Positions 27,003-34,888 of a DNA stretch of 64,000 nt are shown one piece after another. The translations under genes were made by a program, and so were the position numbers. Numbering within the stretch: the stretch's first letter is position 1; each line of letters starts with the position of its first letter. This stretch comes from a bacterium (GTDB lineage: Bacteria; Armatimonadota; JACIXR01): NCBI GenBank assembly GCA_014360495.1, contig JACIXR010000003.1:205247-269246 (forward strand), in the 5' to 3' direction. Below the pieces are notes generated by a model. It worked only from the letters and a program-made list of their open reading frames with translations. It had not been told where the DNA came from and ran no database searches.

Positions 27003-28496
27003 ATGTCTACTGAAAGATTAACCTTAGCTCGATTTTGTGCTTTTACGACAATCCTCTTGATTCTCCCCCATCTTAGCGAGGCGAAGACCGCACTCCAATT
27101 CCTCCAGGAAGCTCCCAAGCCGAAATTTCGCCAGGGACATACCCTGCCCCCTCTCACGAGATGGGGTTGGGAAATGCCTTTTGAGGTGAGAGTTGAGCTC
27201 GCGGAGAACTGGGGCTATGCTCTTGAGTTCGGTTCTGCAAGTCCTGAGGCAGTTCGCCAATTGGATGACCCCAACAGCATCCAATCTCGCATCCTCACTC
27301 TATCCGCTTCCAATCCCAAAAGGTATCCTCTCTTCATCATCCTCCATCGTCCATTTTACGACAAGGATTTCATTGAAAGCCTCCCCAAAGAGACCTGGTG
27401 CGTGGGCGAAAACGGGGAGAAAATCTGGAGTCCTGAAGCTCCAGATGAGGTATTTGAGAGGGCAGGCAAGCTTGCGGTTGAACCTTTGAAAAAGATTTTG
27501 GAGAAGAAGGCCTATATAGCGGTAATCTTAAATGGCGGGGAATATGCACTTACCGTTTACGGTTTCGGAGGGAAAATCTGGGAATCGGATGGGCGTGTGC
27601 TCAAAGCGAAGGATGGGAAAAGTTGGTTTGATTATATCTCCCAAAGAAAGGCGCATCAGGAGTCAATCTTCGCCGATATTATTCGCGAGGGCGTTCCCAA
27701 AGCTCTTTACATCTATTACAGCAACGGAGTTCTAAATAGAAACAGCTATCCCGAATGGTGGCACTGGTGTTTTGACTACAAATACATGCGCAAGGTTTCC
27801 GACCTGCCCAGTAGTTCCCTCTATTATAGAGATTTCAACAGCGGTTGGAGCGGGGATAACGACCTCCTCACCCAATTCCTCAACGCAGTTGCTCAGCAGA
27901 TAAGTCTCGGCGACGCCCTCTCCTATAATTGGGTAAACGGAGGATGGGAGAGGGCGCATTTAGGTGAATCCGCTTTCAGCGACATAGAGCATTATATGGG
28001 TTTCTTGAAGTGCTGTTATACGGCGGGGATGATTGGCGCTGTTGCTGGCTATTTCGCCTATCCCAAGGGAGGCTTTGGAGGAGATTTGGGAGACGAGCCA
28101 CCGCATTGGTTGAAACAGGTGATGGCTTTATCCTATGTCCATGCTCTTTTCTCCTATCTTGAGGATTTCCTCCGCTCTGGCGATTTGCTGCCCGGACCAA
28201 ATAAACATCGCTGGTCAAAGGATTTGCCCGCCTACGAATTTCCCACCAACGTTCCCGATTCCCGAGTTTTGGTGAGGAAGCATCGCCAGCGGGACGAGTG
28301 GCTTATAACCGCTTGGTCAACTGATGACAAGGATAAGGAAGTTAGCGTGGAGATACCAAAGCTGGGACGAGTCAACCTCTTGGCGAGAAAATGCGGAAGC
28401 GTTTATAGGGCGAAGTTGGTGAAGGACAAACCATTGCTTAGATTAATAGACCTAGATGGTATGTATCCCTCGGTTTACCCTACAAAGGAAAGGTGA
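27003..28496 (+). CDS. secreted protein of unknown function, possibly a GH-A-like barrel
   Basis: 497 residues with a signal peptide (FCAFTTILLILPHLSEAK). No family is recognised with confidence. It has many aromatics and acidic residues in a barrel-like rhythm (AYIAVILNGGEYALTVYGFG, DALSYNWVNGGWERAHLGES, YHALFSYLEDFL-type segments) and a C-terminal beta-sandwich (DSRVLVRKHRQRDEWLITAW). This suggests a catalytically diverged glycoside hydrolase. Residues 28-38 (AKTALQFLQEA) recur in the next gene as AKTPAQLLQEP. A TATAAT at 26991-26996 lies close before the ATG, and there is no Shine-Dalgarno. It is followed by the ThuA-like gene after four bases, so the two form one unit. Confidence 0.7.
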   Translation: MSTERLTLARFCAFTTILLILPHLSEAKTALQFLQEAPKPKFRQGHTLPPLTRWGWEMPFEVRVELAENWGYALEFGSASPEAVRQLDDPNSIQSRILTLSASNPKRYPLFIILHRPFYDKDFIESLPKETWCVGENGEKIWSPEAPDEVFERAGKLAVEPLKKILEKKAYIAVILNGGEYALTVYGFGGKIWESDGRVLKAKDGKSWFDYISQRKAHQESIFADIIREGVPKALYIYYSNGVLNRNSYPEWWHWCFDYKYMRKVSDLPSSSLYYRDFNSGWSGDNDLLTQFLNAVAQQISLGDALSYNWVNGGWERAHLGESAFSDIEHYMGFLKCCYTAGMIGAVAGYFAYPKGGFGGDLGDEPPHWLKQVMALSYVHALFSYLEDFLRSGDLLPGPNKHRWSKDLPAYEFPTNVPDSRVLVRKHRQRDEWLITAWSTDDKDKEVSVEIPKLGRVNLLARKCGSVYRAKLVKDKPLLRLIDLDGMYPSVYPTKER

Positions 28497-28500
28497 GAGT

Positions 28501-31500
28501 ATGAGAAGGTTCTTATTTTTGCTCGCTAGTTCTTTGAGCTTTTGTCTTGCCCAACAGAAGCCGGCTGTCCTCTTCCTCCAGACGGGATTGGAGGATAGGG
28601 TCGTGGCGAGAAAACTTATGGAGGCAGGCTTTGAGTTTGACTTCCGCTGGGATTTTCCCGATGAAAGCTATATCAGGCAGTTCAATGTGGTGGTTTTACA
28701 AAGAGGAGGAGCATATTTGGGAGATAAGGAGAGGGAAATCCTCCTTCGCTTTGTCAAGGAAGGAGGAGGTCTCTTCATCAGCCTGTGGAAGGGGGAGCAT
28801 TTGGAGGATTGGGAGGGGCAATTCCGCCTTCTTGACCAGATAAATGCTCGCCTTCGCCCCGAGACCGTGCACGATAGGGAAAGGGAGAAAGATGGCGGAA
28901 CACCTTGGGGAATAATCTTCGCCTCTACGAGCAATATCTCCCCTTCTCCAGTCAGCGATGGCGTTCATCTCATTTGGTATCCCGTCAGCGAGGGAGCAGG
29001 AGGTGCCTCCTCGACTCTTACTTTTGATGTAGGAAATGAATGGCAAATTGTGGTAAGAGGAGAGACTTCCGCGAAAAGCATTTTATGGGAGAGCAATGCG
29101 AGAGGGCTTCCCGAGGAAAGAATACCAGAGGAAGGGCTATCCGCTCCACCAATCTTCGCTATCCGCTTTTTCGGAGAGGGAAGGATAGCCCTATGTTCAA
29201 TAAATTCATCTTATCATTTTTGGGGTGGATATGCAACAGCTTTAAGGGGAATAGTTATGGAGACCGGGTTAAATAATCAACCAAGCAATTTCCTTCGCCT
29301 CCTTCTCAATACCCTCAATTGGCTCGCTGAGCCAACTTTGAAGAGCGGAAAATTCGGTGGAGCGAAGACTCCTGCTCAACTGCTTCAAGAGCCCAAGCTT
29401 CCTCCAATCCCTCCCTGGGATTGGAGCAATACCCGGTTCCCTCCGCCTCCGAAAGTCTATAAGGGAATAGTAGGAGTGCAAACGGAGCTATCGGGAGGAA
29501 AGGGAAAGGTAGAGGATTATGCTAAGGTTGCCCGCTCTTTGGGGCTTGATTTCATCGTGTTTTTGGAGGATTTCGCGAATCTCCCAAGGGAGGGCTGGGA
29601 GAAGCTCGTTAAGGAGTGCGAAGCTGTATCAGGCAAGGATTTCTTAGCCGTGCCGGGATTTCGCTTCGAGGACGGCTATGGAAATCATTATTTCTCCTGC
29701 GGTTATCGCACTCGCTATCCCGATGACTACCTCCTTGACGATAAGAGACGTTTCGCAACAACCCATCCAGATATAAAGCAACCGGGTCAAGCAGGACTCG
29801 TCATACTGGATTGGATGCACAACCTTAACCGAATGAATCTCACGATTGGCTCTTGGCTGCACTCTCAAAATCCCTGTCCCTATTACGAATTCAGGGCTTA
29901 TGATTCAGTGGCTATATTCAGTTCGGATTTTAGAGGAGAAAAGGCTAAGCTCCTGGATGAACTCGTTGAGGGCTACAAGCATCTTCAGAACAGGGGAGAA
30001 TCGCTCTGGCCTTTCGCCATCAGCCTGATAAATGAGCCAAAACAATTGGGAAAAGCGTTGAGGGAAGGGTATGTGAATTTCTTTGAGGCTTCAGATTTAA
30101 ACGATTTGAGGGAGCAATTCTCCACCTGGCATCCTTCTATGCCTCCTTATTGCCATCTTCGTTATGTCTCAAACGGTCCGCTCATATTGGAATGGAGATT
30201 CATAGGTCCGAGGGACTATGAAAATTATGATTGGTTTGATTGGACGCATTGGCGTTGGAGATTGAGGCTCGTCGCGGAATCGGATGTCGGCTTACAGGAG
30301 ATTATGGTTTACGATGGAGAGGAGTTGATAAGACATTTCTATCCCAAAGGACAAAAACGCTTCCTTTGGGAGGAGGATTTCAATCACGGGCAACAACACA
30401 ATCTTTTCGTAATCGTTAAAGATGTAAAGGGAAGGCAAGCCATATCAATGGAGCTCTTCGACCGTCCCCAACCACTTCTCGAGGAGTTTATGTGCGGTGA
30501 TAGGATGAACCAACTCTCTTACAGCATGCAGAAGAGGGAGGATGGAACGGGAGCGCAGAGTGGATTCGTCTGGGGAATGACACCCAACAAGGGACCTTGG
30601 AATGGAGCGGGTCAAATCGCTCCCTCTTCAACTTATAAACCTGATAATCGCCTTGGCGGGATGATTCCCGGTTTTGATGGAGCGCCCGGTGGCGACCCAA
30701 CCCTTTGGATAAATCCCTCCATAAAATGCGACAAAGGAATGGAAGATTTAAGTCAGGGAAGGATTTGGACTGATAGGCTCCTGCACAGCGCCGATTTAAT
30801 GATGGGCTATGGTATAAGCGACGGTCTTTATCCACCAGGTGTTCCCGCCCTTAATGTCTGGAACACATTGGCGCCCGCAACCCCTTCAAAACTCATTTCC
30901 GCGCAAATCACTCGCACTTACTTCAACATAAGACCCGGTCTTCTCTCCCCCATCCTTGTAGATTTGGAAATAAATTTCAAAGAAAAGCTGAAAGTTGAGA
31001 GGCTTGTTTTAGGACAATTTCAAAAAGCCGGCGCGAAAAGATGGTTCATTCGCACCTCAGAGGGGCAGTTGCTATCAAGCGAGCAAAATCCCGACGAATT
31101 AAAGGATTGGCGGAAGATAACTTTGGATATGCAGGGATACATTGCGTTTTGCGGTTCTCCGCTGGGCTCTGTTGCGGTCTTCAATTTAGGTTCTGAGCCA
31201 CTGAATGTTTACGCCCAAAAGGACAGCGGAAGCTGGGAAATCCGCTTTCCCGTTGAGGGGAAGGTCTTCAATAAGGGAGATAAGTTGAGAGCAAGGCTTT
31301 TAGTCGTGGGAACTCCTTTCACAGTGGAGCCAGATGAGAGGTGGATTGAGAAAGTGAGAAAGGATATGGGATTGACGGGAATACCGGGATATCGTCTGGA
31401 GATAGAGGGAGGAGAGATAAGATGGCAGGGATATATTTTGGAAGTTGATGGAAAAGGTCAAGGATTCTCTGGGAGAATAGGGAAAGCGGATTTGCCCTTA

Positions 31501-31878
31501 GCTCTTCCCATAGTCGTCAGGGGATTAAATGAACGTTGGAGCGTTTTCCTCTTGGAAAGGGAAAGGAAAGCAAGACCAGTGGGTCAGCTAAGAGATAGCG
31601 CCTATGTAACGATAGACCTGCGAGAAGGCGATAAGGACATCTTCGTTGGGCATCCCATCGTTTGCGACGATAAGGAAGTGTTCATAAATGTAGTTCAAAC
31701 GGAAGACAACAAGTTCACAATATATATTCACAATCCTACTTCAAAGAAAAAGAATGTGAAATTGAAGAGTTCTCTCTATTGGAGCTGGGGGAATTTGCCA
31801 GAGAGACAGATTTCCCTCAATCCCGGGGAGGTAAAGAGGATAGAGTGGAATGTGGAAGAAGAACTGAATCCCTTTTAA
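28501..31878 (+). CDS. secreted ThuA-like / PHP-like multidomain protein
   Basis: 1125 residues from the ATG at 28501 (MRRFLFLLASSLSFCLAQ, a signal peptide; AAAGGTGAG upstream). Residues 20-290 look like a glutamine-amidotransferase-fold ThuA domain (PAVLFLQTGLEDRVV, VVVLQRGGAYLGDKERE, LRFVKEGGGLFISLW). A linker with AKTPAQLLQEP follows. The next region resembles a PHP-type metal hydrolase barrel (KVARSLGLDFIVFLED, LAVPGFRFEDGYGNHYFSCG) but without an obvious complete set of PHP histidines. Beta-rich modules complete the C-terminus. A role in sugar or glycan metabolism outside the cell is inference from context. The last four bases overlap the convergent recO. Confidence 0.72.
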   Translation: MRRFLFLLASSLSFCLAQQKPAVLFLQTGLEDRVVARKLMEAGFEFDFRWDFPDESYIRQFNVVVLQRGGAYLGDKEREILLRFVKEGGGLFISLWKGEHLEDWEGQFRLLDQINARLRPETVHDREREKDGGTPWGIIFASTSNISPSPVSDGVHLIWYPVSEGAGGASSTLTFDVGNEWQIVVRGETSAKSILWESNARGLPEERIPEEGLSAPPIFAIRFFGEGRIALCSINSSYHFWGGYATALRGIVMETGLNNQPSNFLRLLLNTLNWLAEPTLKSGKFGGAKTPAQLLQEPKLPPIPPWDWSNTRFPPPPKVYKGIVGVQTELSGGKGKVEDYAKVARSLGLDFIVFLEDFANLPREGWEKLVKECEAVSGKDFLAVPGFRFEDGYGNHYFSCGYRTRYPDDYLLDDKRRFATTHPDIKQPGQAGLVILDWMHNLNRMNLTIGSWLHSQNPCPYYEFRAYDSVAIFSSDFRGEKAKLLDELVEGYKHLQNRGESLWPFAISLINEPKQLGKALREGYVNFFEASDLNDLREQFSTWHPSMPPYCHLRYVSNGPLILEWRFIGPRDYENYDWFDWTHWRWRLRLVAESDVGLQEIMVYDGEELIRHFYPKGQKRFLWEEDFNHGQQHNLFVIVKDVKGRQAISMELFDRPQPLLEEFMCGDRMNQLSYSMQKREDGTGAQSGFVWGMTPNKGPWNGAGQIAPSSTYKPDNRLGGMIPGFDGAPGGDPTLWINPSIKCDKGMEDLSQGRIWTDRLLHSADLMMGYGISDGLYPPGVPALNVWNTLAPATPSKLISAQITRTYFNIRPGLLSPILVDLEINFKEKLKVERLVLGQFQKAGAKRWFIRTSEGQLLSSEQNPDELKDWRKITLDMQGYIAFCGSPLGSVAVFNLGSEPLNVYAQKDSGSWEIRFPVEGKVFNKGDKLRARLLVVGTPFTVEPDERWIEKVRKDMGLTGIPGYRLEIEGGEIRWQGYILEVDGKGQGFSGRIGKADLPLALPIVVRGLNERWSVFLLERERKARPVGQLRDSAYVTIDLREGDKDIFVGHPIVCDDKEVFINVVQTEDNKFTIYIHNPTSKKKNVKLKSSLYWSWGNLPERQISLNPGEVKRIEWNVEEELNPF

Positions 31879-32621
31879 CTTTCGCTTATCTCCCTTAAAA
31901 AGCTCTCCGTTTTGCCTTTTTTGCCCGCTCTTAGGTCTATATAAGGGAGGATAATGGAACGCAGTTCTTCCTTGATGTCCGAAGGGAGCTCTTCTCCCTT
32001 TAGGAGATGAACGGGTGTTTTTAGAAGATTCTTTAAATATTCCAATGGTTTTTGCCTTATAAACAGACAATCTGGCGCGGAAATTGTGCATTTAGAGCAA
32101 ATCACTCCTCCATTTGAAGGAGAGAAGAAGATGTTGCCCTCAACTTTTCTACCACAGATGATGCAATTCTCCAGCTCTGGCTTATAGCCGAGATGCGAAA
32201 GAAGCTTCAACTCCCAAGAGCGAGCAATTAGCTCCGGGTCCTTGGCTCTTTCCATAACATAAAGATGAGCAAGCAAATTATCAAATACATCTTTATCCGC
32301 TTCCCCTTCCTCCGTCATCCTATCAATCAGTTCAACGATTGAGGAAGCGAAGGCGAATCTCTCCATATCCTCTATGATGGAGAGAAAGCTATGTTTGAGC
32401 CTGCCTTGAGTGATTATATAGAATGTTTTGCCTTTAACTAAGAGAAAATGGGAATAGGCAAATAGCTGGGTGAGTGGGGCGAGGCTGTTTTTCGGTTTTC
32501 TCGCTCCCTTGGCTAACGCAGAGAGTTTTCCCCTTGCCTCCGTGTAAATAATTACCAAGCGGTCTGCTTCTCCCTGGTTAAGGCTTCTCAGGACAATCGC
32601 ATTGGTGGAAAGAAATCGCAT
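31875..32621 (-). CDS. recO: DNA repair protein RecO
   Basis: 248 residues. RecO loads RecA onto SSB-coated single strands together with RecF/RecR. The N-terminal OB fold reads NAIVLRSLNQGEADRLVIIY and ARGKLSALAKGARKPKN. The C-terminal zinc site has CIICG and VICSKC. The ATG lies four bases after the deoC stop, and the stop overlaps the convergent ThuA-like gene by four bases. Normal length, no anomalies. Confidence 0.95.
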   Translation of the reverse strand: MRFLSTNAIVLRSLNQGEADRLVIIYTEARGKLSALAKGARKPKNSLAPLTQLFAYSHFLLVKGKTFYIITQGRLKHSFLSIIEDMERFAFASSIVELIDRMTEEGEADKDVFDNLLAHLYVMERAKDPELIARSWELKLLSHLGYKPELENCIICGRKVEGNIFFSPSNGGVICSKCTISAPDCLFIRQKPLEYLKNLLKTPVHLLKGEELPSDIKEELRSIILPYIDLRAGKKGKTESFLREISES

Positions 32622-32625
32622 TTAT

Positions 32626-33333
32626 CTAAGTGCCGACCATTTTCCTATATTCTTCCATTATCTGCACCGCCGAGCTCGTGCCTATCCTATCCGCTCCTGC
32701 TCCCAAGAAGGCAATCACATCGTTCAAGCTCTTTATTCCTCCCGCAGCTTTAATCCTCAAAGTTCCTCCCACAACGCTTCTTATTATCCTCACATCATCA
32801 AGGGAGCTGCCCCGAGGTCCAAAGCCGGTGGAGGTCTTTATGAAATCGGCTCCGCTTTCCAAGAGAAGAATAGCCGCTTGTTTTATTTCCTCTTTTGATA
32901 AGTACCCACATTCCACGATTATCTTCGTTATGATATCCCCTCTCCTAATCGTCCGTGAGTGCATTTTGCTTGTTTCCACAACCGCAATTATCTCCTCAAT
33001 AAAATCCCTCTCCTTGCCCGATTTGAACAGACCGATATTGGAAACTATATCAAGCTCATCCGCTCCCAAGGCTATAGCGTTTTTAGCTTCTGCTATCTTC
33101 ACGCTCTTCGTGCTCGTGCCAAGGGGAAAGCCCACCACTGTGCAGAGTTTAACATCCGACCCTCGGAGTTTTTCCTTCGCAATGGGAAGCCAACAAGGAT
33201 TGACGCAGAGCGCAGCGAAATGCCATTTCTTTGCCTCTTCACAAGCCTTAATCACCATCTCCTCGCCCGCATCGGGGCGAAGGATTGCGTAATCTATCAT
33301 CTTCCCGAGTTCCTCAATAGGTGGATAAGCCAT
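32626..33333 (-). CDS. deoC: deoxyribose-phosphate aldolase
   Basis: About 235 residues. It cleaves 2-deoxyribose 5-phosphate to glyceraldehyde 3-phosphate and acetaldehyde. It has the DeoC motifs CTVVGFPLGTSTKSVKIAEA, GADELDIVSNIG, the Schiff-base Lys in DFIKTSTGFG, and RIKAAGGIKSL near the C-terminus. I choose the ATG at 33333. The frame is open further to a TTG at 33372, but that lies in a promoter -35 box. There is no Shine-Dalgarno, and transcription is predicted to start about five bases before the ATG. Followed by recO. Confidence 0.94.
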   Translation of the reverse strand: MAYPPIEELGKMIDYAILRPDAGEEMVIKACEEAKKWHFAALCVNPCWLPIAKEKLRGSDVKLCTVVGFPLGTSTKSVKIAEAKNAIALGADELDIVSNIGLFKSGKERDFIEEIIAVVETSKMHSRTIRRGDIITKIIVECGYLSKEEIKQAAILLLESGADFIKTSTGFGPRGSSLDDVRIIRSVVGGTLRIKAAGGIKSLNDVIAFLGAGADRIGTSSAVQIMEEYRKMVGT

Positions 33334-33344
33334 AATCAAATTGA

Positions 33345-33372
33345 ATTTTAAACTTTTCAATAAAAAGGTCAA
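33345..33372 (-). promoter_or_regulatory. leaderless promoter of deoC-recO
   Basis: Minus-strand TTGACC (33367-33372), 16-base spacer, TAAAAT (33345-33350), then 11 bases to the deoC ATG. Lies in the gap after the PTS EIIA gene. Confidence 0.6.
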
Positions 33373-33373
33373 A

Positions 33374-33838
33374 TTAATTGGTTATTGTCACTTTGATAAT
33401 GGGCGTCTCAGCTGCCTGAACCAACTGTCCAAAGTGATTAAGAGGCAATATCTCACAATTTTGCGTTATCACCACAATTGGAGAAACGAGCGGCAACCCA
33501 GCACGTTCAATTTTTTCCATATCAAATTCTATTATCTTCTCCCCCTTCTTTACCTTATCCCCTTCTTTAACAAAGCATTTAAATCCATCCCCCTTCAGCT
33601 TGACGGTGTCTATCCCTATATGGACGAGAATCTCCAATCCATCTTCATCTTTTATTGTTAAAGCGTGCCCACCCTTTACCACTGCGGAAACAACCCCATC
33701 AATTGGGGCGTAGGCGATGTTGAATGAAGGCTCTATTGCAGTGCCATCTCCGACGATTTTCTGGGCGAAGACGGTGTCGGGAACTTCCTCTAATGGCAGG
33801 ACCTTTCCAGTGAGGGGAGAATATATTATCTTTTCCAT
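33374..33838 (-). CDS. crr: PTS glucose-type EIIA domain protein
   Basis: 154 residues, a stand-alone EIIA of the glucose superfamily. It has PIDGVVSAVVKGGHALTIK with the conserved His58, the phosphorylated His73 in ILVHIGIDTVKLKG, and FVKEGDKVKKGEKI. In complete systems HPr phosphorylates this His and the phosphate passes to EIIB. No HPr, EI or EIIBC gene is in the window, so it may be regulatory or serve a distant permease. ATG three bases after the C45 hydrolase stop; first gene upstream of the deoC promoter. Confidence 0.93.
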   Translation of the reverse strand: MEKIIYSPLTGKVLPLEEVPDTVFAQKIVGDGTAIEPSFNIAYAPIDGVVSAVVKGGHALTIKDEDGLEILVHIGIDTVKLKGDGFKCFVKEGDKVKKGEKIIEFDMEKIERAGLPLVSPIVVITQNCEILPLNHFGQLVQAAETPIIKVTITN

Positions 33839-33841
33839 CCC

Positions 33842-34888
33842 TCATTCTCCACGGGGATTTATCCAGAAGTCCCCCCTCAAAAGCTCCTCGGGAGTTTCGT
33901 CAGCGACTATTGAGAGGGGAAAGGGAATGGCTTGATCGGGAGGACCGGGAAAACAAAAGGCTGTGGAGAGGGAAGGGAGCTGGGGATGAAGAAGGACAGT
34001 GAAGGCGCTCACAGTATGATGACCACAGATGGGGTAGCTGCCGCTTCTATCCTTTGCCGCTTCCCAGATATCCTCCAATCCAAGCTTCCCCTTCCCTCCC
34101 AAAAGCTCCTGCGCTCTTCTTAGGCGCTGCTGAGAAGAGGCATCCTCTTTTTTATCGTTTAACAGCAAAAAAGAATTGCTTCTTATTAGCAATCCTTCCC
34201 TCGTCTCCGTCCATTTGAGTTCATTAGGAGTGTATTCAATTATCATTCCACCTTCTGCATCCAATAATAAAAGAATGAAGCCACGATTTTCTCCCTCAGT
34301 AGAGAGAAAACCTTTATTTAAATGGTCCCCAACTATCTTTAGCGCCTCTTCTCTATTCCTCGCCCTTTCCGCTATCAGGCGGAGGATATGGCGGTCTAAC
34401 AAACCATCGGAGGGAGGAATATCGCAATATCCACCAGTGTTGCACGCGCCAGCCAGACCAGCCTCATTGAGGAAATAGGCAACTCCCAAATCCAAAGGAG
34501 AAGCGCCAGCGATGTATTTAAAAAAGCCCTCTATCTTCTTTATATAAAAGCTCTGTCTCTGAATTGCGAAGTCCCTGTTTTTATGCAAAATGGGAAATCC
34601 ATCCTTGCTTGATAGGGCTATGAAGGAAGTGCAATCTTCTTTAAAAGAGGGTAAATTGTAGGCGAGGAGAACGGAGAAATCAATGCCCGAAGCCTTAGCA
34701 ATAGCCTCGCCTTCCCCCAACCAGTGGGGAGCTACCTCTTCTACAATTTTTCTGAACCTTTCTGCTCTTCCCTCCCATTCCTCGGGAAGATGAAAGGAAG
34801 AAAGAATCTCCTCTATGCTTTGCTTAGATACTTCCCCAAATAAATATCCTACTTCTTCAGCTTTTCCCTTTAGAGCAATCATATCCAC
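33842..34888 (-). CDS. C45-family autoproteolytic acyltransferase/hydrolase
   Basis: 348 residues of the Ntn-hydrolase C45 group (acyl-CoA:6-aminopenicillanate acyltransferase type). Cys86 in FKEDCTSF would be exposed by self-cleavage and act as nucleophile. Support comes from GFPILHKNRDFAIQ, GLAGACNTGGYCDIPPSDG and NRGFILLLLDAEGG, then ICGHHTVSAF near the end. Bacterial members usually act on peptide or acyl amides; the substrate here is unknown. Start GTG at 34888 overlaps the stop of the FAD oxidoreductase, and an in-frame ATG lies two codons later. Confidence 0.85.
   Translation of the reverse strand: MDMIALKGKAEEVGYLFGEVSKQSIEEILSSFHLPEEWEGRAERFRKIVEEVAPHWLGEGEAIAKASGIDFSVLLAYNLPSFKEDCTSFIALSSKDGFPILHKNRDFAIQRQSFYIKKIEGFFKYIAGASPLDLGVAYFLNEAGLAGACNTGGYCDIPPSDGLLDRHILRLIAERARNREEALKIVGDHLNKGFLSTEGENRGFILLLLDAEGGMIIEYTPNELKWTETREGLLIRSNSFLLLNDKKEDASSQQRLRRAQELLGGKGKLGLEDIWEAAKDRSGSYPICGHHTVSAFTVLLHPQLPSLSTAFCFPGPPDQAIPFPLSIVADETPEELLRGDFWINPRGE

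Noticed and set aside
28456..28500. Extended N-terminus of the ThuA-like protein
   Set aside because: It overlaps the preceding gene. The ATG at 28501 has AAAGGTGAG and opens a clean signal peptide.
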